A stretch of 64,000 nucleotides of DNA from Bacteroidia bacterium (lineage in GTDB: Bacteria; Bacteroidota; Bacteroidia; J057; JADKCL01), in NCBI GenBank assembly GCA_020635905.1, contig JACJYV010000001.1, positions 434,001-498,000 on the forward strand, written 5' to 3'. The translations under genes and the position numbers were made by a program. The first letter of the stretch is position 1, and each line of letters opens with the position of its first letter. Below are positions 16,549 to 25,664 of this stretch, one piece after another. The notes beneath the pieces are model-generated. The model searched no databases, was not told where the DNA came from, and worked only from the letters and a program-made list of their open reading frames with translations.

Positions 16549-16931
16549 CAACCCTGTTCCTCGTTTACGGCCACCTGAATGAGCTCAATTTCAAGGGAAT
16601 GATTTTCACAAACCTCGCCCAGCTTTTTGGCCTGAGAAGTTTCCGTAATCAGAAAGTGCTTTCCGTCCCGCTGGCCTGCATACTCTGAAAAAAGCTGGAT
16701 TTTATTGAGGTCCCCTGCATCGATGGAAGAAGCATCCTCCACCACGGTAAAAACCCCCATTGCCTCCCCTTTGACCGCGGTAATATCGGGGCGGTGTCCG
16801 GGATCAGCCTTCTCCCAACGGATAATGGGTGGTTTGGGACGCTCACCGTCGTCGGCTCTTACCTGAGTAAAATCCTGTCTGATTAATTCCCTGACCATCA
16901 ATCGGATAATTTTGTCCCTGTTTACAGGCAT
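16548..16931 (-). CDS. Small protein of unknown function, weakly nuclease-fold-like
   Basis: A 127-aa soluble protein, first gene of the racemase operon. It begins with a helix (RDKIIRLMVRELIRQDF), then RPDITAVKGE, GVFTVVEDASSI, and a C-terminal alpha/beta part (HFLITETSQAKKLGEVC). The order helix, PD-containing strand, then a strand ending in Glu recalls PD-(D/E)XK folds, but no Lys follows the Glu, so a catalytic nuclease is unlikely. I do not recognise a family. Its stop overlaps the symporter start, so it is co-translated with a transport and racemase operon. Confidence 0.7.
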   Translation of the reverse strand: MPVNRDKIIRLMVRELIRQDFTQVRADDGERPKPPIIRWEKADPGHRPDITAVKGEAMGVFTVVEDASSIDAGDLNKIQLFSEYAGQRDGKHFLITETSQAKKLGEVCENHSLEIELIQVAVNEEQG

Positions 16932-17016
16932 AATATTCTGCTTCCCCTTTTCTTAATAATTATTCTACTGATTCCTATTCTGAGAACCCATTTCAATCAT
17001 TTAGGTTGTACAGAAC

Positions 17017-17048
17017 CAAAATTAATCAATTATGCCATGGAAGGCAAA
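17017..17048 (-). promoter_or_regulatory. Bacteroidota-type promoter of the racemase/symporter operon
   Basis: On the minus strand TTTG (17045-17048) and TAATTTTG (17017-17024) are separated by 20 bases, matching the Bacteroidota consensus TTTG, about 19 bases, TAnnTTTG. Transcription would start near 17010, about 80 bases before the first gene at 16931. Confidence 0.65.
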
Positions 17049-17169
17049 AACAGAGCCATTTTTACTACAATTAAACCACAAATCTGCATCAAAGTCACTT
17101 CAGGGCAACCCATTTATATTCTACAGAAACAAGAAACGGGGAAGAAGGCTCATAGGTTCAGGCAGTCGC

Positions 17170-17649
17170 CTACTCCCCATCCAGAGAGCCATCCGGAGCC
17201 AGCATGGGAGAAGCATCCATTTCCTCCAGGCCCAGCAATTGCACCAGCAAATCCAGCCCTTTGCGAATGGTCTCGCGTTCCTCTCCGCTGATTTGAGCCA
17301 GCCTGGACCCCAGTTTGTCATGCATCAGGGGCGGGGCCCCGGCGATCAGGCGCGATCCCTTTTCGGTCAGGGCAATGGTGGACCCGCGACGGTCCTGGGT
17401 ATTGGGCAGGCGGGCCACCAGGCCCTTCATTTCCAGCCGTTTCACAATCCCGGAAACGGTGGAGGAATTAAGATTGAGGTGACCGGAAATGGTCTTGACT
17501 GTACTTTGATACTGAGGGGAATTTTGCAAAAAACTGAGACACAAAAACTGGGGAATGCTCACGCCCTGAAGCCGTTCGATCCGCTTGCTTTCCAGGTTGA
17601 TGCTCCTGAGTATTTTCCGGATGTTGGTGAGGATTTCCTGGTGTTCCAA
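17170..17649 (-). CDS. MarR-family transcriptional regulator
   Basis: A 159-aa winged-helix MarR regulator: helical dimer N-terminus, SIPQFLCLSFL, recognition region TISGHLNLNSSTVSGIVKRLE, and the wing ARLPNTQDRRGSTIALTEKG with the family's D-x-R-R. MarR dimers bind palindromic operators and respond to small ligands. No ATG precedes the domain. The frame can be opened from a TTG at 17742, but that extension runs through an inverted repeat (17684-17702), so I prefer the TTG at 17649. It sits between the racemase operon and a secreted-protein gene on the same strand and could control either. Confidence 0.8.
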   Translation of the reverse strand: MEHQEILTNIRKILRSINLESKRIERLQGVSIPQFLCLSFLQNSPQYQSTVKTISGHLNLNSSTVSGIVKRLEMKGLVARLPNTQDRRGSTIALTEKGSRLIAGAPPLMHDKLGSRLAQISGEERETIRKGLDLLVQLLGLEEMDASPMLAPDGSLDGE

Positions 17650-17683
17650 TGTCCAATTATTTCGGGTAAATATGCCCCTTTTC

Positions 17684-17702
17684 GGGGATTTTTCAAATCC
17701 CC
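17684..17702. promoter_or_regulatory. Inverted repeat upstream of marR-like gene
   Basis: GGGGATTT (17684-17691) and AAATCCCC (17695-17702) form a perfect 8-bp inverted repeat around TTC, 35 bases upstream of the preferred MarR start. MarR proteins often bind palindromes over their own promoters, so it may be an autoregulatory operator. It could also be a terminator stem for the upstream secreted-protein gene, though there is no T-run. Confidence 0.45.
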
Positions 17703-17759
17703 TCCAACCAAAACGGTCCCACCTATACAGGCGGGGCCGCAAATCAGGAAGAATCGGGT

Positions 17760-19439
17760 TTATTCGATTACGATTTTTATGGCCTTTTTCAGGGTTGGGG
17801 AGTCAATCCGCAGGAGGTATATCCCGGCGGGATGCTGGCCCAGATCAAGGATGTGGGTTCCTTCCATTGCCTGCCAGGTCTGCAGGGTGCGCCCGGTGAG
17901 GTCATTGAGGTACAAGGTGGCAGCCACCGGCAATTCCACATTCAGCTGTCCATGAGCCGGGTTGGGCCAAACCTGTAGACTTTCAGTCAGCAGTTCCTGG
18001 GTGGGTTCTGCCTTTTTCCCGCTGGCCTGAGGACAAAGCACTTCCAGTTTGGCGATGTCAGTTCCACTCTTGGTGTGAGGACGAGGTACGGAGACGGGAA
18101 CATCCGGAATGGTCGCAGTGGTTTCTGGCAGCATCACGTCAATGGTCAGTGCCGGGGTCCAGGGGATTTCACAGCAGGAATTTCCCAACAGATCGAGTTT
18201 GGTCAGAAAAATATCCGTCTTGGCGGGATCAAAAAAGGAGGTGCCTGCCACTACCGCCTGGGTGTTGGTCAGTTCATTGACAAAACCACCTTTGAGGAAA
18301 TCGGGATGGTCGAATTTTTTGGCCGAGGAGAAGGCGCCTGCATTCGTGAGGAAAATGGAATGAAGGTGCTTATCCACGCTACCCGGTTCAAGGGTTTCGC
18401 CCGAAACCAGGAATCCGTTTCCGCTGCGCTTCATGATCCTGAAGGCACTGTTTTGCTCCCCTGCATTGCCGATCACCATGTCATTGGTGAGGGTCAGACC
18501 CGCATTGAGGCGAAAAACCAGATCCTGGTTGGAGCCGCTTACATCCGAAGATCCGACTCCCACAAACCCGGACACAGTCTGCACGATATCCTGCCCAATG
18601 TCATTGCCGGTGGTTCCAAACCTGCGGTCACCTAAAAAGGTGCCCACACTGGAAAATCCACCTACATATACATCCAGGCCGACCGCGCCAAATGAGTTGG
18701 TGGAGCCTACCATGAGGGCACTGTTGGTGTTTGTGCAAATCACGCCCAGGGCCTCGTCGGAGTTTAAGCCGCCGCAACTGCCCTCCCAGTTAATGGAAAA
18801 GGAAGGATTCAGCTGCACCAGATACATGTCGCGGGCCCGCCCGGGGAAATTGCGGCGACCTGCCACATAATAGCCTCCATTTACGCCGCCAAATGATCCG
18901 TTGAAGTTGGCAATGGCATTGAATCCGGTTTTCTGGCCGTTGGGTTCCCGGATAATGAGGGAATTGATAACCGCGCCGGTGGTGACATTCAGCTTGGTTA
19001 CCAGGCCGTCCAACACATCGAAGGCAGTCGGATCAACCGTGGTGAATCCCGCCACCACCAGGTCTCCGTTAAAGTCCTGCACGATTCCCATCCCCACGGA
19101 ACCAAACTCATTCTGGCCTTCCACATCCTTGAAACTGACCATGTTGGACCACTGAATGGCGCCGTTTACATCGAGTTTCAGCACATAAAGCGAAGGCAGG
19201 CCGGTGGACGATTCTTCGGGAACCACAAAACCCGTGATGGCCACGCCGCCATCTGTGGTTTCAACCATGTCGCGCGCCTCCTCCTGAAGGCTGGCTCCGT
19301 AATCGTGACAAAAACTTTGGGCGTTGAGCTGGGCCGACCTGAAGGTAAAACTGAAAAGAAGGGTAAAAAGAAAGAGAAGTTTGTTAAAGGGTGAAAAAGA
19401 GAGCATTGTTCTAAGATTTGTTTTCAAGTTCATAGACAT
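17760..19439 (-). CDS. Secreted protein with type IX secretion (type A) C-terminal domain
   Basis: A 559-aa exported protein. The N-terminus has a signal peptide (KLLFLFTLLFSFTFRSAQLNAQ). The body holds repeated blocks of the form DGGVAITGF, YVLKLDVNGAIQWSN and DLVVAGFTT, resembling bacterial beta-propeller units in which Gly-rich strands recur. The end, LQVWPNPAHGQLNVEL to AGIYLLRIDS, is a classic por-secretion type A sorting domain. It would be moved across the outer membrane by the T9SS and released or anchored. The function of the propeller-like body is unknown. Starts at 19439 and 19433 are both ATG. Confidence 0.85.
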   Translation of the reverse strand: MSMNLKTNLRTMLSFSPFNKLLFLFTLLFSFTFRSAQLNAQSFCHDYGASLQEEARDMVETTDGGVAITGFVVPEESSTGLPSLYVLKLDVNGAIQWSNMVSFKDVEGQNEFGSVGMGIVQDFNGDLVVAGFTTVDPTAFDVLDGLVTKLNVTTGAVINSLIIREPNGQKTGFNAIANFNGSFGGVNGGYYVAGRRNFPGRARDMYLVQLNPSFSINWEGSCGGLNSDEALGVICTNTNSALMVGSTNSFGAVGLDVYVGGFSSVGTFLGDRRFGTTGNDIGQDIVQTVSGFVGVGSSDVSGSNQDLVFRLNAGLTLTNDMVIGNAGEQNSAFRIMKRSGNGFLVSGETLEPGSVDKHLHSIFLTNAGAFSSAKKFDHPDFLKGGFVNELTNTQAVVAGTSFFDPAKTDIFLTKLDLLGNSCCEIPWTPALTIDVMLPETTATIPDVPVSVPRPHTKSGTDIAKLEVLCPQASGKKAEPTQELLTESLQVWPNPAHGQLNVELPVAATLYLNDLTGRTLQTWQAMEGTHILDLGQHPAGIYLLRIDSPTLKKAIKIVIE

Positions 19440-19769
19440 TAATAGTTTTGAAATGAGTTAAAGTAAAAATCATGTCTGAATCTAATTCCCTTCTCCTGCC
19501 TCAGGAAAAATAAAGGGCGAACCGCCATATTTTTTGAGGGAAGGCCGCCATTTACCAAGGGAAGGGAAATTCAGAACCCCCTAAAATCACCCCCTGAATG
19601 AGGCCTGCGCGGGCGCCAGAAATCCCGTTGAATCCGGACCAGCTAAACCTGAGAAAATCAGCCTAAAAACAGCCATAATAAACTCCTGCGCAATAAATAA
19701 ATTAAGGCTCGATGTATTGTCTTTACCCCTTCATTATCATATATTTGCGCTCTATTCAGCACATATTTT
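19440..19769. other. Divergent intergenic region with promoter
   Basis: About 330 bases separate two divergent secreted-protein genes. The right end holds the promoter at 19716-19747. The remainder shows no gene, no strong hairpin and no recognisable repeat. Confidence 0.6.
19716..19747 (+). promoter_or_regulatory. Bacteroidota-type promoter of the CHU_C surface protein
   Basis: TATATTTG (19740-19747) matches TAnnTTTG exactly. ATTG at 19716-19719, 20 bases upstream, is a three-of-four match to the -33 TTTG. Transcription would start near 19754, close to the ATG at 19770. Confidence 0.6.
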
Positions 19770-22700
19770 ATGAAAAAGGCATTCGTTGGTTTTTGTCTTT
19801 TACTTCTCTCCCTGTTTACCCTTGCTCAAAACCCCGGAAATGTGGGCACCACCAACCTGACAGCCTGGTGGAAGGCCGACAATCTCCCCCTTGGAAACAC
19901 CACATCGTGGACCACTTCCTACCCCACCGGTCCGGGGGCCATTACCCTTACCGATCCGGCCACACCCTATCCCGTTACCACCAATACGCCTCCCGGAGCC
20001 AGCTCCAATTACAACTCCACGGTTGACTTTGCCGGCAACTCGGCCAGCCTGCCCCGGGTACTGGAAAATCCCAATAACCTCAACCTGCTCGACAATACCG
20101 CAGTCAATAACCAGGGTACTTTTGTCTCGGCTTACTTCCTCTCCCCCACTTCGGTGGAATTAGGCGGACACACGGTTTTCTACCGCGAAGCCTCGGCCGG
20201 TACTGTGGACGGCATTCAGTGCCGGGTAAAATTTAGCATCACCAGCGGGCGCCTGTCGATCGGATCGGGTGCCAACAGTGTGAATGCCTCCCGCGACTGG
20301 AACCAGAATTACCAGCCTGACATCGTTTCCTACACGGGCAACCGCTCGGGTCCGGCCACTTTCCGGGCTTTCACCCGCGGTCTCACCATGGGTGCCGGCG
20401 CAGGCGCCAGCACTTCAGGAGACATCGGGCTCTGCTTTGGAGCCCGCAAGGGAGGCGGCATTTTCAATGCCCTGTACGATGGCTACCTCGCCGAGGTCAT
20501 TTTCTACAACCGCGACCTTACCCAGGCCGAACTGGACAAAGTCCATACCTACCTGGCGGTGAAATACGGCATCACCCTCAACAACAGCGCCGGGGGCACC
20601 CAGGGCGATTACACCGCCACCAGCGGAGCCCTCCTGTGGGATGCCTCGGTCAATCCCGGCTACCATTACCAGGTGATTGGCATTGGCCGCGACGATGCCG
20701 AAGGGCTCATGCAAAAGCAATCCCACGATTTCGACGACCAAAACCGCATCTACCTCAGCACCCTGCAACCCACCAACGTGGCCAATACCGGCACCTTCAA
20801 CTCGGATATTTCCTATGTGATAATGGGCAATGACCAGGGCGGACAATGTGCATCTTCGGCCTCGACCGCGGAAAAACCGGCTACGCCCTTCATTTCAGGC
20901 AGGCTGGGACGGGAGTGGAAGGTTACCAAAACCAATTTTTCCCAATCCTTCAATGTCGATCTGCTGCTGGATACCTGCATGCTGCCCACCACCATCAATC
21001 CCACCTACCTCAAACTGCTGGTGGATACGGATGGCAATTTCACCAATGCCTCCGTCTTTGCCGCGGGGGGCGGCCTGAGCTTTTCCTATTCCAATGGCTG
21101 GGTCACGGTGAGCGGCATCAGCAACACCCAAATCCCCGACAATACCACCCGCTACATCACCCTGGGCTACTCCAACCCCACGGTCACCATGTCTGCGCCC
21201 TCCTCCGTATGTCTGGGCGATTCTATTCCCCTCACCTTCAACATTTCAAACGCGTTGGGTCCCATTACAGTTTACTGGTCGGATGGGGTAAACGTTTTCA
21301 GCAAACCCAATATGGTCAATGGCGGATCGGTCAAAATATCTCCCACCTCCAATACCATTTACTACACCAGCACGGGCACGCCCTTCAATTGTTGTTCCTT
21401 TCAGCCCTTTTCCTTTATCAGCGTGAGCGTAAAACCCAAGCCCAGCGTGAGCGCGGCCACCACAGCCACTACAGTTTGCGCCGGACAAAGCGTGACCCTG
21501 ACCGGCTCAGGAGCCAGCTCCTATACCTGGGACAACAGCGTGGTCAATGGAGTGGCCTTTCAACCTGCCCTCACCACCACCTACACCGTGACCGGCATGG
21601 CTGCCAATGGCTGTACGGATACCGCCCATATCACGGTCAATGTCAATCAATTGCCCCCGGTGGCCATCAATGCCAGCGACGACACGGTTTGTGTGGGCGA
21701 ATTTGTGACCCTGAGCGGAGCGGGGGCCAATACTTACAGCTGGAATAACGGCATCAGCAATGGGGTCGCCTTCCAGCCTGCCACCACCACCACCTATACC
21801 CTGACCGGCACAGATGGCAATAACTGCGTAAATACTGCCCAGCTAACCGTGCAGGTCAATCCCAACCCCTCCGTTGGCGCAGTGTCCACCCTCGACACAG
21901 CCTGCCAGGGCGATTATGTCACTCTCAATGGCACCGGGGCCTCTTTGTACACCTGGGACAACGGGGTGACCAATAATAATCCTTTCCAGCCAGCGTCCAC
22001 CACCACCTACCAGGTCATTGGCACAGACGCCAACGGATGTATTGACTCGGCTCTGATTGAGATTGTGGTCAATCCCAGCCTGACCGTGAGCATTTCCGCC
22101 ACCCAGGACACCGTTTGTCAGGGCAATGCCCTGACCCTGACTGCCAGCGGAGCCGCAGCTTACAACTGGGACAATGGAATCAGCAACGGGGTTGCCTTTA
22201 CCCCGGCGGCCACCAATACCTATACCGTGATTGGCTCCAACCCCAGCGGGTGCGCCGATACGGCTCAGATCACCATTCAGGTCAATCCCAACCCTGTGGT
22301 GGGCGCCCTTACCTCGGCCGATACCATCTGTGCGGGCGATAATGTGACCCTCAGCGGAACCGGGGCCAGCACCTATGCCTGGAGCAACGGGGTGACAAAT
22401 GGCCTGCCTTTCCAGCCTGGGGCCACCGCCACTTATACCGTGACCGGCACCGACCCAAATGGCTGCCAGGGCACGGCCCAGATCGCGGTGGTGATCAGAC
22501 CGGCCCTGAATGTGATGGGCTTTGCCGATAATAACCCCATTTGTCTGGGCGAATTTGTGACTCTCAACGGCACGGGCGCCACCACTTTCCAGTGGGATAA
22601 CGGCGTCACCAACAACGTGCCCTTTCAACCCGCCGCCACCACCACCTACACCGTGACCGGCACCTCCCCCCAAAGCTGTCCGGATACCGGGCAGGTCACC

Positions 22701-23426
22701 GTGGTGGTCCATCCGCTGCCGGTGGTGCAGGCCCTGGCCAGCCAGAATCTGGTCTGTGAGGGTAATTCTCTGACCCTGCACGGGCATGGGGCTGCCACCT
22801 ACGCCTGGGATCAGGGAGTGGTCAATAACCAGCCTTTTGTCCCCACAGCCACCGCCACTTACACCGTGGTGGGCTGGGATCTGCATGATTGTACCGACAC
22901 GGCATCCATCACCGTCCCCTTCATCCTGGAAAAGATCGTGAGTCTGGGCAATGATACCGTGATCTGTGGCAGTTCGCCCATCCTGCTCCAGCCCGACAGC
23001 AGCTATTCGGCCTACCTCTGGGGCGACAGCAGCACCCTCGACACCTTCCGGGTGCATACTCCGGGCATTTACCAGGTCACGGTCACCGACTCGTTTGGCT
23101 GCGAATACCTGGCTCAGGTCACCATCCTGCCGGGCGAGGGCTGCGATTCCATCCTCATCCCCAACGTTTTCACCCCCAATGGCGACGGATTCAACGACCG
23201 CTTCCAGGCCAAAGCTGAATTCCTCAACTCTTTCTCCATGTCGGTCTTTGACCGCTGGGGACGGCAGATGTTTTCCTCCACCTCCGTATCCAACGGATGG
23301 GATGGCAGCCAGAACGGCGGCCCGCCCTGCACCGAAGGGGTGTATTACTACCTGATCGAGTATTCCTTCCTCACCGACCCCACCGAACGCTTCCAGGTAG
23401 CCGGTCACCTGACCCTGCTGCGCTGA
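19770..23426 (+). CDS. Large surface protein with Ig-like repeats and CHU_C (T9SS type B) C-terminus
   Basis: A 1218-aa exported protein. Signal peptide MKKAFVGFCLLLLSLFTLAQ is followed by a lectin/LamG-like domain of the kind seen before CHU_C proteins (NLTAWWKADNL, then AEVIFYNRDLTQAEL and YLAVKYGI). Seven near-identical units of about 71 aa then each carry C-x-G-x3-TL, YTWDNGV, FQP, TTTYTVTGT and a second Cys. The C-terminus IPNVFTPNGDGFNDRF to GVYYYLIEY is the gliding-motility-associated CHU_C domain, a type B T9SS signal. It is probably a cell-surface adhesin or cell-envelope protein. The paired Cys in each repeat suggest a disulfide per domain. Confidence 0.92.
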   Translation: MKKAFVGFCLLLLSLFTLAQNPGNVGTTNLTAWWKADNLPLGNTTSWTTSYPTGPGAITLTDPATPYPVTTNTPPGASSNYNSTVDFAGNSASLPRVLENPNNLNLLDNTAVNNQGTFVSAYFLSPTSVELGGHTVFYREASAGTVDGIQCRVKFSITSGRLSIGSGANSVNASRDWNQNYQPDIVSYTGNRSGPATFRAFTRGLTMGAGAGASTSGDIGLCFGARKGGGIFNALYDGYLAEVIFYNRDLTQAELDKVHTYLAVKYGITLNNSAGGTQGDYTATSGALLWDASVNPGYHYQVIGIGRDDAEGLMQKQSHDFDDQNRIYLSTLQPTNVANTGTFNSDISYVIMGNDQGGQCASSASTAEKPATPFISGRLGREWKVTKTNFSQSFNVDLLLDTCMLPTTINPTYLKLLVDTDGNFTNASVFAAGGGLSFSYSNGWVTVSGISNTQIPDNTTRYITLGYSNPTVTMSAPSSVCLGDSIPLTFNISNALGPITVYWSDGVNVFSKPNMVNGGSVKISPTSNTIYYTSTGTPFNCCSFQPFSFISVSVKPKPSVSAATTATTVCAGQSVTLTGSGASSYTWDNSVVNGVAFQPALTTTYTVTGMAANGCTDTAHITVNVNQLPPVAINASDDTVCVGEFVTLSGAGANTYSWNNGISNGVAFQPATTTTYTLTGTDGNNCVNTAQLTVQVNPNPSVGAVSTLDTACQGDYVTLNGTGASLYTWDNGVTNNNPFQPASTTTYQVIGTDANGCIDSALIEIVVNPSLTVSISATQDTVCQGNALTLTASGAAAYNWDNGISNGVAFTPAATNTYTVIGSNPSGCADTAQITIQVNPNPVVGALTSADTICAGDNVTLSGTGASTYAWSNGVTNGLPFQPGATATYTVTGTDPNGCQGTAQIAVVIRPALNVMGFADNNPICLGEFVTLNGTGATTFQWDNGVTNNVPFQPAATTTYTVTGTSPQSCPDTGQVTVVVHPLPVVQALASQNLVCEGNSLTLHGHGAATYAWDQGVVNNQPFVPTATATYTVVGWDLHDCTDTASITVPFILEKIVSLGNDTVICGSSPILLQPDSSYSAYLWGDSSTLDTFRVHTPGIYQVTVTDSFGCEYLAQVTILPGEGCDSILIPNVFTPNGDGFNDRFQAKAEFLNSFSMSVFDRWGRQMFSSTSVSNGWDGSQNGGPPCTEGVYYYLIEYSFLTDPTERFQVAGHLTLLR
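21429..22922 (+). repeat. Seven tandem Ig-like coding repeats of about 213 bp
   Basis: The central part of the surface protein contains seven consecutive units of about 71 codons with matching positions for Cys, Trp-Asp-Asn-Gly, Phe-Gln-Pro and Thr-Tyr-Thr-Val. The nucleotide sequences also match strongly (ACCACCTACACCGTGACCGG recurs), so copy number could change by recombination. Confidence 0.85.
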
Positions 23427-23486
23427 GCGGAGCGGGTCCGGCACGGAAATTGCAGTTGATTTTTCCTGTCCTGCGGGCCGGAAACA

Positions 23487-23494
23487 TAGTTTTG
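23487..23494 (+). promoter_or_regulatory. -7 promoter element before small secreted protein
   Basis: TAGTTTTG fits the Bacteroidota TAnnTTTG box exactly and would start transcription near 23501, 27 to 36 bases before the candidate start codons. The upstream -33 region is poor. Confidence 0.45.
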
Positions 23495-23527
23495 CATCCG
23501 GCTTTTTGATAACTTCGGGACATTGAT

Positions 23528-24076
23528 ATGGCCTCTATGAAGCACACATTGATTCTGATCACCATTCTGGTGCTGGCCGCCTCCCTGCGGGTTGAGGCCC
23601 AGGTTCCCCGGTTTTCCAAACAACCCATCGGGGAAAGCGGCTGCAAAGCCTACCTGCCAGGTACATTTTCTGATTTTGAAGTATCCAAAACCGAAGACGG
23701 CCTGCCTATGTACATGGGCGAATACGTCGAAAATGAAATTACCTACGGGGTGATCCTGGTGGACCTCAGCAAGGGTGAGTTTGCCGAAGAATCCAAAGAA
23801 GATCTGCTGACCCTGCTCACTTCCTATCTCGACTACCTGCAAAGCGCCTTTGAGATTACCGGCGCGGCCGGCTACGGACTCGGCCATACCCTGGACAGCA
23901 ACCCCAATGCCCAGGGCGTGATCGATTACTGGGAAGACGGCGATCTGCTGCAATACGCGGTCAAAGGCTGGGTGGACCATAATGCCCTGGCGGTGCTCTT
24001 TGTCTCTGGCAAGGAACTGCCCGTGTATAATGTACAGGAAATGTTCCTCAACGGGTTCAGGTTTAAGGAAAACTGA
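23528..24076 (+). CDS. Small secreted protein of unknown function
   Basis: A 182-aa exported protein with a clear signal peptide (KHTLILITILVLAASLRVEAQ). The mature part is acidic, with one Cys and a mixed alpha/beta pattern (GVILVDLSKGEF, LLTLLTSYLDYLQ, LAVLFVSGKELP). I do not recognise a family. The layout resembles small periplasmic proteins that many Saprospiria carry near surface genes. ATG 23537 is an alternative start giving a more standard MKHT N-terminus. Function unknown. Confidence 0.75.
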   Translation: MASMKHTLILITILVLAASLRVEAQVPRFSKQPIGESGCKAYLPGTFSDFEVSKTEDGLPMYMGEYVENEITYGVILVDLSKGEFAEESKEDLLTLLTSYLDYLQSAFEITGAAGYGLGHTLDSNPNAQGVIDYWEDGDLLQYAVKGWVDHNALAVLFVSGKELPVYNVQEMFLNGFRFKEN

Positions 24077-24260
24077 TTCAGGGGCGGGTTAATATCTACC
24101 AAGTATTTATTGCCCCACGATAGATGTCCCGGCAAGCCAGGGATTTCGCCCTGCCTGAAGGGCTGATGGTCGACCGCAGCGCGGTCACATTTTTGTAGCC
24201 CGTAAGCCAGGCATGAAATCCGCGACCCCAGCGGGGTCGAATTATGCGTTTTGGGTGGGG

Positions 24261-24926
24261 ATTGGTATTGATTATGTTCGACCCCTACAGGGTCGGTCTT
24301 TTTTAAATTAATTTAGCTATAAATGTTTGACCCCGTAGGGGTCACCAGGCGGGCCGGGGCCCGCATAGAAAAACTCACCCCTGCCCAAAGGGCATCCCCT
24401 CTCTGCCACGAGCGGCAAAGAGGGGAAATTGGGGCAGATGGGGGTTGGTTGCAACCGTTAGGGAACAAAAGGGTCGTTTTTCGACGCGTAGGGGATTTCG
24501 CCGTGCCCGGAAGGGCAGACAGGTGACCGCAGCGCGGTCAAACTATTGTAGCCTGTGAAACAGGGTGGAATTTACGACCGCAGGGCGGTCGCATTATTAG
24601 GCACCGCCATTATCTCCCATTATAAAACGGAAGCGGGGATGGATAATTCCTTGTATAATTCGACCCCTACACTTCGTGACTCCTGCTGAGCCGGGGTCGT
24701 GAATATAGGATGATTGATCATACTACAATAATTTGACCCTTCCAGGGTCACCCCCAGAATGGTCCATTCTGAAATAAAACCCATATTCCTTCTTACTGAA
24801 TAGAAACCAAATCCACAGGCGGAAAAAGGATGAGTAAATCACCATTATTGGAAACAATATGATGGTTTCCATACGTTTGGATTTCGCCCTGCCCTGAAGG
24901 GCAGTGTGTCGACCGCAGCGCGGTCA
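24261..24926. repeat. Tandem duplication, copy 1 (666 bp)
   Basis: By eye these bases are identical to 24999-25664, at an offset of 738. The first differences lie at 24260/24998 and 24927/25665. The lack of any mismatch points to a recent duplication or to gene conversion. Confidence 0.85.
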
Positions 24927-24998
24927 AACTATTGTAGCCTGTGAAACAGGCATGGAATCCGCGACCCCGCGGGGTCGAATTATGCTTTTTGGGTGGGT

Positions 24999-25664
24999 AT
25001 TGGTATTGATTATGTTCGACCCCTACAGGGTCGGTCTTTTTTAAATTAATTTAGCTATAAATGTTTGACCCCGTAGGGGTCACCAGGCGGGCCGGGGCCC
25101 GCATAGAAAAACTCACCCCTGCCCAAAGGGCATCCCCTCTCTGCCACGAGCGGCAAAGAGGGGAAATTGGGGCAGATGGGGGTTGGTTGCAACCGTTAGG
25201 GAACAAAAGGGTCGTTTTTCGACGCGTAGGGGATTTCGCCGTGCCCGGAAGGGCAGACAGGTGACCGCAGCGCGGTCAAACTATTGTAGCCTGTGAAACA
25301 GGGTGGAATTTACGACCGCAGGGCGGTCGCATTATTAGGCACCGCCATTATCTCCCATTATAAAACGGAAGCGGGGATGGATAATTCCTTGTATAATTCG
25401 ACCCCTACACTTCGTGACTCCTGCTGAGCCGGGGTCGTGAATATAGGATGATTGATCATACTACAATAATTTGACCCTTCCAGGGTCACCCCCAGAATGG
25501 TCCATTCTGAAATAAAACCCATATTCCTTCTTACTGAATAGAAACCAAATCCACAGGCGGAAAAAGGATGAGTAAATCACCATTATTGGAAACAATATGA
25601 TGGTTTCCATACGTTTGGATTTCGCCCTGCCCTGAAGGGCAGTGTGTCGACCGCAGCGCGGTCA
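24999..25664. repeat. Tandem duplication, copy 2 (666 bp)
   Basis: Second copy of 24261-24926. It is followed by a third, partial copy of the flanking segment from about 25640 to 25820, in which the last palindrome differs (GACCCCAGCGGGGCG). Confidence 0.85.

Noticed and set aside
16548..16931. Active PD-(D/E)XK nuclease
   Set aside because: The Lys of the ExK motif is missing (VEDA) and the operon is metabolic; only a weak fold resemblance is recorded.
17032..17955. 307-codon plus-strand frame across the MarR gene
   Set aside because: Antisense to the MarR gene and the end of the secreted protein gene, with no domain of its own.
21843..23444. 533-codon minus-strand frame opposite the Ig-like repeat protein
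   Set aside because: Mirrors the coding repeats of the real gene; composition rich in Gly, His and Val from antisense reading, with no signal or domain.
24323..25264. Two identical 67-codon frames
   Set aside because: Both lie in the duplicated palindromic repeat; their identity follows from the repeat and there is no promoter or domain.
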